A DNA stretch of 64,000 nucleotides from Perkinsus chesapeaki. Taxonomy: Eukaryota > Perkinsozoa > Perkinsida > Perkinsidae. Under the pieces are notes generated by a model. The model made no database searches, was not told the origin of the DNA, and saw nothing but the letters and a program-made list of their open reading frames with translations. A program made the translations under genes and the position numbers. Numbering within the stretch: the first letter of the stretch is position 1; the number at the start of each line of letters is the position of its first letter. The stretch covers positions 1 to 64,000 of the forward strand of contig JAAPAO010000067.1 in NCBI GenBank assembly GCA_013115145.1. The letters are read 5' to 3'. Positions 44,785-55,869 of this stretch are shown one piece after another.

Positions 44785-47700
44785 TGGTGGTAGAACCAAA
44801 GTTGAAACTAAAAAGGACGCATTATGTAATGTACTGCACAAGGAAGCACAGCTCACCGCGCCTTAAGCTCAGCTAGCTATCGCGTAGCTTTCTCGAAGCT
44901 TACTGACCCCCGTAAGGTGCGGCGCGATGTGGAGCGATATAGTATATTCAGTTCTTCACCCAACTCGCGTCAGACCGCTATCCTGCCAATAGCAGGGCAC
45001 CAAAACACATTGGCTAGCGAATCATCTAGTGATTTGTACCCCTCAGAGATCAAGCTGTTAGTGATGTGTCTGACTCAGTTTATTTGTTGATATGCGTGTG
45101 CGCCCTGTAGTTGTACGCATACGCATAGCTAAGTCGGTGCAAAAGGCTCCCTTGATGGTTAAGCTCGGCTTTCATTTATCTCTAACTTGAGTTACACCAG
45201 GGCGACTCCTCTTCCCCTCCCACTACTGGTCCCTTAACTGCTCAACCTTTACACAAGCTTACGAGTGAATGAAAGTTGAGAAACAGAAAACACGGTACAA
45301 TGCATGACAAACGTGTCACAGTCGTGTGACGCGAAATCCTGCTGAAGCAACCTACAATATTGCCCCATGCTTAGTACCAGCTCGAGATGACACTGTGTTT
45401 CCCGAGTTTAATTGTTCGTATAACAATGACATGAATTCTCTAAATTTCCCACTCGGGTCAATATCCGAATCACTTCCACGTTGCGGGACCTCTGCAAGCA
45501 GCAGACTCGATAAGTGCATGCGTGTCGATTGCAGCGTTACCACGCTCCATGCTCTAGGATTTAAATGATTATCAAAGATGGATAACTACACCGGCGCGTC
45601 AGTGTAATGATTAGATGTAAGATTGCTAGGTCTTATGCTTCGGACACAACAGGTATATCCTTTCCTCGTTGAGTGAGCCTAAGTTTCAGCTAAATTTAGC
45701 CAAGACGCATGATTCGAGCCTTCTATCGAATGCAGCATAATCAGAGTTACGCGCCTTGTGCGAACAGTTTGTTGGATTTCGTACACTGTATGAATCACTG
45801 GCTGATTTACCACTCATCACATGTCTAGCTGTCCGCAATCGACCTTGCCTGGTTAAACACTTCCCTCGACACCACTCAACTCCATCGGCGCGTACATTTA
45901 CGAACCCGCCTAAGCTATTTTCGAGAAATTCGGCTAGGCTCGTCGACGGAGGTGAATCGAGGAGTGGCAAGGCGGCCCGAGATTATAGGGCCTTCGCTAT
46001 TAGCACGAGTAGCTATTCTATATTGTATTTGCCTCAATAATGTCGGCTAATTCAGAGTCTGAATTTCAAACAGTCCAATTATTAAAACAACTACGCTACC
46101 TGTAAGGCCTTTAAATCTAGCCAAGTTGACACAAGGGTATGGATGGATGGTACGGAACGTGGAGTAGGGCAGTTAATCAGATCCCAGGGAAGGTTCAATC
46201 ACGTATTAACCACACCAGCATCGCGCGCTTCGGACGGCTCTGCTCCCCTGGAGGCAGCAGGGGCGGTCACACAGCTCCCTGAAGATATAGAGAAGCCCTC
46301 AATTTGAAGATCGCATTGGCGACGCCAACTTGGCGTCTCGTGAAGTAGAACGTATCTCAAAGTCTCCACAGATTGGCATCATTACTAATGATTCATTATT
46401 CGGTGCTTCGAGTCGGTGGTGAGCGGAGATCTTGTCCATTTTCGCAACCTAGATACGTCGGCCCTCTCAAACAATGGGGCCCATTGAATGGGCTCTCTAT
46501 TATCAGTAGGGAGTTAATACAGTAGTAGGCTACTAGGGAGTCCCTAGTTCCGAGATACTCTTGGAAGTGATACGCGGACCATCTCCTACAGCAGTGACTG
46601 TCAAATGCTTCTTAGGAGCGTGACTGCTGATGCAGTCCGCTTCAAGTTCAATAGGCTTCAATAGGCTTAGAGTCCTACTCGCCAAGAGTCACTCTTGTCA
46701 AGAGCTGCAATATCTTCATAAATCTTTATAGGCTCAACGTCAGATTTGCTTCCTGGTCTAAGCGCCAGGTCAAACCCTGAACGCTATTCTGTCATCTAAT
46801 CGGAACGGACTGTTCCCTCCATGCGGGATTGAATGTACCCTTCCTGTTCCCTATGCCTCTTCACGCAGCCTTCTCATTAGCTAGCTGAAGTTACTAACTG
46901 TCTTCACCCGCCTCATTATACTCAATCTCGCTCACACCTGTATAGCATCCGCTACAGATGATCTGTACCAGAGCCTTTTGTAGGGAGAAGGTAATGTGGG
47001 CTCCTTTTGATCATCGGGGAGAATGATTCTCCCCGATGATCAAAAGGATTCTCCGGAAATCTGTAGTTTACAGACTGTATATGACTTTGCTTTTTTAAGT
47101 TGAAACGGAGCCCAATTTGACAAATCGAATTTGTGTCTTAATGACCTGGTACAGTACCAGGAATGGCGTCCATTGGAATACCTACCGAAAGTGGAGATAC
47201 TCTCCTTATAGCAGGATAAGGTGATGAGGGAGCGGTGGTGTTTGAGGAAGGCAGATGTAGGCGAAAATACTTTGAAGACGAGGGGATGGATGTAGAGGGC
47301 AGCATAAGAAGACTGAGGATTTAGGGCACTGAAGCAGCTAGATCTTATTAGGAATTAGATAAATGATGTACTTTCACAGGGAATCGAACAATGGACCTTT
47401 CGATTGCCTCCATTGATCAGCTTTGAAGACTGCATGGCAATCGCTATTTTTCTTCCCACCAGCCACCCTTATTCTCATCCAAGCCGGCCCTACTTTAGGC
47501 TCTAAAGTTTAGGGCCGCCTTGGATGAGATTAGCGGGTTTAATTCTTAAGGGCACCTGAACATCTTCCTGGAGTCCAGGAATCCTGGTGCCCGAGCGCCT
47601 ATCTGATGAGGTTGCGAGCAGCTTCGGAGTCGGCTTCGTCTGAATGCGTCCTCCGAGAATCATTCTCGGATGAGTCACTCCTGAGAAGGAATCGAGCAAG

Positions 47701-48899
47701 ACCGAAAAAGTGTTTCTTCGGCACACGATGCTCTCGGCGTGTTTCAATGGAAAGCCTTCTTTATCAACCCTTTACCATGTATCCTGATGAGTGTAAGAGT
47801 TGTCCAACCGCTCTTCTGTAGCCGCATCTCACTGATGTATTAATATGCGTGAACTTATTAAGTACGTATACTGCGGTATCGTCGTGGTTAAACCACGGTG
47901 GTTCCTAGAGTTTCATCATACTATGAACTATGCTATGCTATGAACTGTTCATACTATGCTCTCCCACAGTTGGGTTGAAGTGGGACGTATATGTTGGATA
48001 AAATGGTACAGGATGATCACCTTTGAAAAGCTTTTCTCTTCTGAAACGACAGCAAAACTGTTAAGCTGGATGAAATAACAATGAATGAAGTAATGATGGA
48101 TCAGCAGATACAATGGCACCACTGGACCAACTGGCCACTGGACGTAATTGTACTGGATCAGATGAGATCCACTCAATCGATTCTGCTCGGTCACATGAAG
48201 CTACGAGTCCTTGCATTCCCCCTACTGCTGTGGTCGGTCGCAGGTGTGGCGCTCTTTGCGCGAATAACCTAATTGAGCACGCGTACGGTCACCGTACTGC
48301 GGTGTAAGTCGCGAAGGGAAGATTCGCCGGAATCTTTTATCCGTGCTGTTGGTTCACCTACGCTTCATTATTCCTCCGAGGTCTCGAGTCATTAGTAAGT
48401 ACCTCGACATATTGTACGTCGAAGCTGTATTGCCTGCCCCGCTGAGCACTACTTCGTAAAAAGCCTTTGGGATTGCGTTACCAGAGTCACCCATCGTCTA
48501 CCGACAGTACCAATCGACGTCGCGAGCACGACTCCGCCCACAACATGCCTAATTTGTGTCGAATCGTGCGAATTATCATTGCTAGTGCGCAAGTTGTTAT
48601 TGCGCTGATTACAGCGGAGCGAAACACATTCAAAGTTGTGGTTTACGGGTCTCTTCCACAAGCAACTCACCCATGAACATGACAACTTGACGTAAAATCG
48701 TTTACCACCGAAACCCTAGAGTGGATTCGATGGTATTTAGGTGATTTTTCTCGTGACGTTTTGCGCTTCGTATGGCGGCGCAAAACAGCGCCATTTAAAT
48801 CTGCAACTGTTCCCTTGCTGTATATCACATTCATATGAGTGTCGCGTTTACCTCTTAATTGTGGTCATTGCTTATGGTCTTTCTTGGTTTGTTGTAGAG
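44785..48899. other. Large intergenic region
   Basis: No gene is supported in 4 kb. Scattered frames of 60-95 codons are unconvincing. The region has a perfect palindrome at 47003-47047, a smaller one at 47653-47669 (CCGAGAAT/ATTCTCGG) and other inverted repeats. The last 160 bases may contain a 5' extension of the MenF-MenD gene, since a frame is open from an ATG at 48741. Confidence 0.5.
47003..47047. repeat. Perfect palindrome, 22-bp arms
   Basis: Arms 47003-47024 and 47026-47047 are perfect reverse complements with a one-base centre. The arm length and centre equal those of the palindrome at 4665-4709, but the sequence is different. Confidence 0.95.
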
Positions 48900-51800
48900 A
48901 TGCCATCGCTCAGTTCGGCTCCCCCAGCAGCTCTAGGGGGTTCTATAATGAACTCCCATATCAAGTTGCAATACTGTCCTTCACCAGAAGTAAGCCGGGG
49001 ACTGCAAGTTGACCTATTTTGTATCGTTGGCAAGTTGACCTATTTTGTATCTTTAGATTGCCTGTCTTCGTATCATGGATGCGATATCGCACTATGGACA
49101 TTCCCAGGCTACCACTGCACCATCTCATACCAGTAAGGTTGACCATGCTTCTGGTCCCTGTAAAGATACCTTGTAGGGATTCTCCGTATTGAGTGCCCGA
49201 CATCTCTCACCATCGAGAGCGCTGATGGGTTGCCGAAGTATCTCTTACGGCTATTACGTTACCAATGCTTTGGACGACAGTCTCGTAAGTATCTTGACGC
49301 AGTAATTGGGTTCTCAGAGCTGAGTCCTTTCCAAAAGCCTTCTATTTAACGCGGTGGACGGTCTGCGAGTTTTTCACATCAGGCAGGTTATTGCAGTGTC
49401 ACCATGGCGCCTTGAATCCATTATCGAGTTCGTAATCGATTACCGCATTGCATTTTACGTGTAGAATGGCTGTTGAGTAGCAGCTGAACAAGAAATAAGT
49501 ATTGAAGGTCTCCTCAGTCTGTTGCTTTGTCAGGTTCCCTATTTGTGGCGCGTGACTGTTCTTATTCTCTGGCTGGATGGGGCCAAGCCCACGTTGCATC
49601 CTCATTGGAGACTATGCTATTAGCTGATACCGACAAGAGTGTTAGATACGTTGGAGGTTAGTTCGTGTCCCATGGCAACTTAGCTCCATTTTATTAATTT
49701 AACTTTTACGTGCTAATTTCAAGCATTTCCGACTCGATATATTACTGACTTCAGTTTGATATTTCCGACATTTCGTATAATATTTTCAATTTTCGGTGAA
49801 TTTCGGGGCGCTTTTTGTCTTGAATAATGAGAGATAAATGTGGCCAATGATCTCACAAACCACATCGGAACCTCTCCAGAGTTCTTGGTAGTTTTGTTTC
49901 CATCAGTCTGCCACTTTTCCCGTATTAGCACTCTCCGTCTCGGAATCACCCATTGCTATCGCACACTTGACTTGTCGTCATTCTCTCAGGCCGCCGATTC
50001 GACGAGGATCGAGCGGTAGGCCATGAATGGCGCGATTTCTTCCGCGATCCAACTCAAGAGTAATGCCGCAGTAGTAAACTGCTGCCTGGTTGATCGTCTC
50101 TATCATCAGGTACTGGGTACTACCTCGTCTGGAGATATCAACAGATGGTATCTTTCCTGATATCACGTGCACGGTCGCAGCTAATCTGCTTTATGACGAT
50201 CGCACTGGCAATATTCTTAAAGGAGAATCGGATGAGGGTAGTATTTTATGGGTGTTGTGGCGGGAGCGGTAGAGGTGATTTTCAGCTCTGTCAACATTGG
50301 TCTCCTTTAAATGGCCGACGATGCTCAGCGATCTTAGTACTGGTCCGGCCCCTCTGCCACCCCTCTCTGGCGATATAGCGCAGGCAAACACGCTGGAAGA
50401 GTAATAATGGTTGCGGGGTTCGAACGCAGGACCTTCGGATTAATTTGAAGAGGATCGGCGCTCGACTATTAGGCTAACATTTCTCTTAGATACACTGATA
50501 CTGTCAACACAGCTATTTCCAAATTCCGTAACGGTTCTTTAGATAAAGTGGTAAGCTGCTAATCTATTGCATACCGCTCCTCCCTTATATAGTAATGCTT
50601 TTGCAGGTAATTTCCCTTCGGTCCACGTTAAGTTTTGTTGATTCCGCCAACCCGATGGATCCCATCGATTGGCTTATTACTGTTGTTGAAGCAGTACCGG
50701 ATACCAAAAGATATGTAATATATTTACCACGCGGGATGCTGCTCCTGCCACGTCGAGAAAAAATCATGTGGAAAAATTCTTGGTGTTTCCGTGCTTCCCT
50801 ACTCTGTGCAGCGAAGTTTGAATGCATTATAATCTCTTCCCACCGCCTATCACTATCATTGAAGGTTTCATTTAGAAGGTCGTTCCTAGGAGGGTTTTCT
50901 CATTCTTGTCTTATGTCAGACTATCTATCTGGAGCCCCCGGTCGGCGGTGACAGTGCTTTCGTTTGCCTAACTCCCGAAAGACTTTGCCGTGTTGTGGGT
51001 GGCCATATCGATACGGAGGCGGTCGCTGGCACTTGGAAACCATCTGAGATCAACACTAAAGATGAAGTAAAGGCTTCGAGAGGGGATGGTAGTGTAGTTC
51101 GCTTCAGGCCGATGTAAAGCGAACTACCGAGCATAGCACCGTGACTAAGTACATAAAGGGCATACTTTGTCGGAAGGCACATGACGTAAGGGTCGGGGAA
51201 TTGTGGGCCAATTTGGTTACATTAAATTGCTTATATTGATACTTGCTATATCTTACCATGCTTGATATATTTACTAATGTGTGGTTAGCTTTTATAGCAT
51301 TATCTTTTAATACCGTATTTCTCTCAACTTTATGATAGGTAGTACGTGTCTGTAACCTTTTCATTATCAGGTACACGTTAGTAAGGTTCATCTATTGAAA
51401 TTAAAGGAGTTGGTGCATTGCAAGCAGATGCTTGAGGGAACAGTTGACTTGGTCTCCAACTGTGCTGAAACTAACGTCAATGGTAGTAGTATTACTACTT
51501 TAGGCTAGTACTAGGATCTAGCATTTCCTACTACTGTAGTAGGAAATGCTGATACCTCTATTCTCAGCGCAGTATGGCTATAGTCTCTCGGCACTCCTTG
51601 CTTGATGTGGCTTTGGAGGTCCACCGAAAAGCCTTATGTTTATGCTCTTTAATGAACTTAAAACTGAACGAAGAGTATGTTTTATTTATTTAAACTCGTC
51701 TTTGTCACATTCTGCATGCTTCTCAGAATCGATCTACTGTACATTGGTTCTAAGGTACTGTTGAAGCCCCAAGGACCGGCCGAGAGGTGCTCGAGTGGCT

Positions 51801-54800
51801 GCTCCGAGATCTGCATCCTACTCCGGCGGTGGGAGGTCAACCGTTAAAAGATGCTATGACATTTATTAGAGCTCGAGAGCCGTTTGATAGAGGTACTTAC
51901 TATTATTATTGTCCCTCGATGAGCATTCCATCACAGGCTTCTTTGCGGCACCATGCGGGGTGGTATCATCAGACGGCGGAGAGCTTGCAGTGTCCTTGAG
52001 GAGCGCTTTGGTGGAGCGTCGTCATGGATCCAAGGTCATACATAGGGCTCGGGAGTGTCGGGAATGTTTCTTATCGGTCGTAGAGTTGTCCTTGATTTTC
52101 TACATAGGGCTGATCTTAAGTGTTTACAAACACCTGCGTAGGTTACGGAAATGCCATTAGAGATGCTTGAAGAGTTACTTAAGAAATTTATTTAAGCCTT
52201 ATAAAAGTAGCGGTATCTTATTCGATAATAATAAGGGATGTCTTCAAACTAGGCCGCAGCAGGCTTTGATTATCTCATTAGTAGTATGCTTTTTGGTAGG
52301 TCCATGTGATGGCCGGAGCAGGCCTGATCGATGGCTCAGTGCCAAAGGACGAGTGGAATGAGATACGCCTCAAAATGAGACAGTTTGTTGGGACTCTTTC
52401 TGATGGTGAGCGGAGCGAAGCGATTCGTGAATTACGATTTTGCTGTTAGGTTCGAGGCCTGCTTTACAGGACCCGAAAGATTTCCCGAACTTCAACACCT
52501 TCTGGTGTGCAGTTTTTGTTGATGAATTAGTTCGACTTGGCATTAAACATTTCGTAAGTTGCCATCACGTTGTGCGTGCGTGCACGTGCGCATCCGTTGG
52601 TCCTCAGGTGGTGTGCCCCGGCAGCCGATCGACTCCATTAACGATAGCTGTTACGCAACATCCTCAAACGTCTCATATTGTAATGAAAAATGGATCAGGT
52701 TTGAGCGGAGCGAAGTTTTATTATTCTTGTTAAGGTTCACACTGATGAAAGGGGCGCGGCGTTCTACGCTCTTGGGTATGCTAAAGCGACTGGCTTGCCG
52801 GCACCTGTTATAGTTACTAGTGGTGAGATAGGGTCGAAGAGGGTTACCCGCATTGATGGCCGATATTTTGGATTAATGGAAACAGTCGCATCAACAGTGA
52901 AATGTCAGAAAACTCTTTGATGTCTTCGCAGTCGAATTTATTTCGGGCACGATCTTCGGTTTTCGGAAATTAGATTGTTTTTTGGGTTTCGGCTGCGAGA
53001 AGCCAGGAGATATGAGTGCGTCGGTTAACCAATTATACTTTACTGTTTTCAGGTTCAGCAGTTGCTAATTTGCTGCCAGCAGTGACCGAGGCCGAGGCCG
53101 CTCGAGTGCCGATGATGCTTTTGACAGCGGACAGACCCGCTGAACTAAGAGATACTGGGTAGGGGCATTATTGGTAATTTCGTGGCGCAGTGACGATTGT
53201 TTCCAGGAGCAACCAGACCACTGATCATATGGGTATCCTGCGGTCCTTCGCTGTGTGGTCTCGAGACATCGCTCCGCCGAGTGAAGCCTTACCGATTCGA
53301 TCGCTACTGAGTGACGTTGATTATGCCGTTGAACGGTGTCTGAGCCAGAGGGGAATGATCCATATGAACCTCCAGTTTCGGGAGAATCTTGCGCCGGAAG
53401 GAGGACCAGTAGGGAATTGAATTGATGGTCTGGATTATCAAAAGGTTTGAGTTCAGGTTCGTGGTGGCCAGTATGGCGAGACGAGCGCGTTCCATGTGCC
53501 AGAAGATGGCCGGTTCACTCGTTGGCAGACGAGATCGACCGAGCCTTTTACACTTCCGGCTCGTCGATCGGAGAGGATTATCAGCGATGAGAGAATTAAG
53601 GAAATGATAGGCAAGTTGGAAGGGTTTTCCTTTCCCCGTTAAGGGCTGTATTTCAGGCTCAAATACAGTGGTTTTGGTTGTGGGGGCATTATCGTCACCG
53701 ATGGAGGCAGCGGCAATCGATGCTGCTGCGGATAAACTACAATGCCTTGTGTTGGCTGACGTCACAAGCGGTAGTATAGAAGGCACTGGTGTTGGGTTAC
53801 TTCAGCGGGATACTTTGGTTGTTCGAATCTGATGTTCTTAAATTGTTTCCAGAGGGATGTATCACCTTCTGGTTCATTATTGAGATATTTCCGGTCGCAA
53901 TAGCGCGAGTCTGACGGGGCTTGGGGGAGTTAGAGTCGCTGAAATTGGAAGTATAATTTAATAAGAGCCGTGCGTCATCTGTATTCAAGTTGGAAATACC
54001 GTAGCTTTCTCTGGCTTCATTTTAAACTGCTGCTATGTAGGTTGCCGGCGGGAATGCCTTCCGAGTCTATGTCTCGGTTCCCAGCCAGTAGTGGATCTGC
54101 TGGAGCTCAGTCGTCCAGTGGTTGTCAGACTGGGTGGTGCGTTGATATCTAAGCAAGTACAAGGATGGATGTCGTCCAAGATGGGGGGGCCTGTAGGAAC
54201 TTCATACCGCTCCTTTCTCTGATCTTATGTCAAGGTTAAGGATCAAATCAGAGTAATTGATGTCCCTATCAGACATGATGTTGACTGGACAAGTAAGCAA
54301 TATCGCTATACAGATATGGAATCCTTCGTCCAGAAAATTTTCGGAAAATCTTATTGGAATTTTCGGGTTTATTCTCGTATGCGTACGTTGGTGAGTCGAA
54401 GTAGAAATGTTGAATTCGAAAGGTTCAACTGTGATTGAGCTTCAATTGTGAATGATAGCTTTCCCGTCAGGCACCACCACCCTCGATGCCACTTGCTCCG
54501 AGTTCGCTCGTATGGTTGATGATCTGAGTGTATCGCCACAGGTACCCCAGCCATGCCTCGCTTCCTCCAGACCCTGCTGCTTGTTCAGGTGCTCAAATCT
54601 AATAGGGTGCTTCGTGACAGGGTTAAGGCGATCAGTCGTCGGGTGGACAAAACCGTTGAAGATGAACTTGGCAATTCCTGTAGCATTGAAGCGCTAGACG
54701 TAGGGATCTATTCCTGGCAGGCACTGAACCTAATATTTCACGAACTCTGGCTAGTTTTGTGGCGCGCAAGAATGAGGCATTGGTCATCAGTAGCAGCATG

Positions 54801-55655
54801 AGCTGTCGTAATTTCGACACGTTCGTGAGTACATTGTTTCTTCGTGCCTGTAATCTCCAATTTTCAGTGTCCTCTCGGCTTGGATCTTCCTCGGGTATCC
54901 TGTAGTAGAGGGGTCAGTGGCATCGACGGCACAATAAGTATTTGCCTGCTTCGCTCCGCTCCTGTTGTTGTATTTACTTTTCAGGCACGGTTATTGGATA
55001 CGCCTTTGGACTTGGTCGAGCGACGAATCTTTTGATTGGTGATGTGGCTAGTATACACGATTTGAACTCGATAGTTCAGTAAGATTCTAAATGAGGTCGA
55101 TTGGCTGCAGCTGCAGTTGGCTGCGTATCTTAGGTTGGCCAACTACCTGAGTGGGCGTGGTGTGATGGGCGACGTTAAGGTTCCTTTGGTTAAGCTTGTT
55201 GTCTGCAACAACGATGGTGGCAGTATGTTCAAGTTCGTGCCGATCGGGAAGTATTCTGATGACGTTGGGTTCAATGAGAACTTCCGAACTCCCAGTGGAG
55301 TGTCATTCGCCGGCGCTGCTAAGATGATGGGCTTGAATCACTGCTCGACTGTCGATAGCCTCGAGAAACTGACCAATGCCCTCGATAAGAGCGGTCTTAC
55401 GGAGATTGTAAGTGGTAGCGGAGTAGTCGAGCTTCGTTGTTCATGGTGGCAGTGAAGAGAATTTAAGCTATGGAACTTTCTCGCGGGAAGGAATTCTTGT
55501 GGAATTCTATTTTGGAATCAACCACTGGCATGTCTGTCTGATAGATACCAGAGACCACCCAAGATGAGGACGTGGCATTGCGCCGGCGGATATCAGCTGC
55601 TATTGGTCAGGTTGTTGATGACACGCTTAGGCTTCATCCGAGAGTTAAATTAAGG
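48900..55655 (+). CDS. menF-menD: MenF-MenD fusion (isochorismate synthase and SEPHCHC synthase), PHYLLO-like
   Basis: More than 20 exons joined by phase. MenF part: LESIIEF (to 49431), [18 protein letters not shown] (49518-49656), [16 protein letters not shown] (49990-50059), [10 protein letters not shown] (50110-50237), [16 protein letters not shown] (50286-50400), [14 protein letters not shown] with the catalytic-type Lys (50490-50550, 50607-50714), FVCLTPERL and DTEAVAGT (50920-51066), [13 protein letters not shown] (51108-51185), LHPTPAVGG and EPFDRG (51727-51892), [11 protein letters not shown] (51937-52034), [15 protein letters not shown] (52300-52405). The next exon (52450-52553) runs, in frame, from the linker [15 protein letters not shown] into Men[28 protein letters not shown] (52608-52679), [12 protein letters not shown] (52735-52822), [14 protein letters not shown] (53053-53158), [13 protein letters not shown] (53207-53408), [17 protein letters not shown] (about 54117-54167), [34 protein letters not shown] and CNNDGGSMF (thiamine diphosphate site). 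Predicted: chorismate to isochorismate, then SEPHCHC with 2-oxoglutarate. Start at 48900 ([11 protein letters not shown]) is tentative. An in-frame TAA sits at 51751. Confidence 0.9.
50401..50489 (-). other. Intron made of an antisense tRNA-like sequence
   Basis: The 89-nt intron between TLEE and [11 protein letters not shown] of MenF, read on the minus strand, contains TAGCCTAATAGTCGAG (like an A box) and GCGTTCGAACC (like a B box), about 45 bases apart, plus a CCTCTTC...GAAGG anticodon-arm-like stem. The 5' half of an acceptor stem is missing, so it is a tRNA relic or chance likeness rather than a working tRNA. Confidence 0.35.
51520..51550. repeat. Short palindrome, 14-bp arms, in a MenF intron
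   Basis: AGCATTTCCTACTA (51520-51533) and TAGTAGGAAATGCT (51537-51550) are perfect reverse complements with a 3-base centre. It lies in the intron after the exon 51444-51482 ([13 protein letters not shown]). Confidence 0.93.
52406..52449 (+). other. 44-nt intron carrying the GAGCGGAGCGAAGCG core
   Basis: GTGAGCGGAGCGAAGCG...GCTGTTAG intron joining the end of the MenF part to the linker and MenD. Removing it keeps the frame (phase 1). The core recurs in introns at 52680-52734, 54938-54984 (inverted) and 37029-37073 of the acyl-CoA synthetase. Confidence 0.85.
53159..53206 (+). other. 48-nt intron with the AATTTCGTGGCGCAGTGACG core
   Basis: GT...CAG intron between LRDTG and SNQTTDH in MenD, a conserved family block, so its borders are well fixed. 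The core of 21 bases is the same as in the acyl-CoA synthetase intron at 39579-39622. Confidence 0.85.
53611..53656 (+). other. Probable GC-AG intron in MenD
   Basis: The phase needed to join [13 protein letters not shown] to [13 protein letters not shown] is met by a GCAAGT donor at 53611 (exon ending ..ATAG) and the TTTCAG acceptor at 53651-53656. The GT alternatives nearby give the wrong phase. GCAAGT after AG is the usual context of rare GC-AG introns. Confidence 0.65.
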
Positions 55656-55869
55656 TGCGCGAAGTGAATAGTGGGATTTTATCATCATTATAAGTTTATA
55701 CACGTATCCAGAAACGTTTTAATCTCCGCCTGGGCCTGAAAAGATACTAGAGTACTAATTTTCGAAATCAATTATTGCCGTTCTTGATGAAAATAAATCA
55801 CAGTAAAATTTCCGTAAGTTCCACGCAACTGCAGCGAGCTTTATACAGCGGATAGGTGGGCAGCAACTT

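Noticed and set aside
47361-47450. Possible tRNA with T-loop-like GTTCGATTCC on the minus strand
   Set aside because: A GATTGCC/GGCAATC stem exists, but T-arm and acceptor stems do not pair, so a functional tRNA is not supported.
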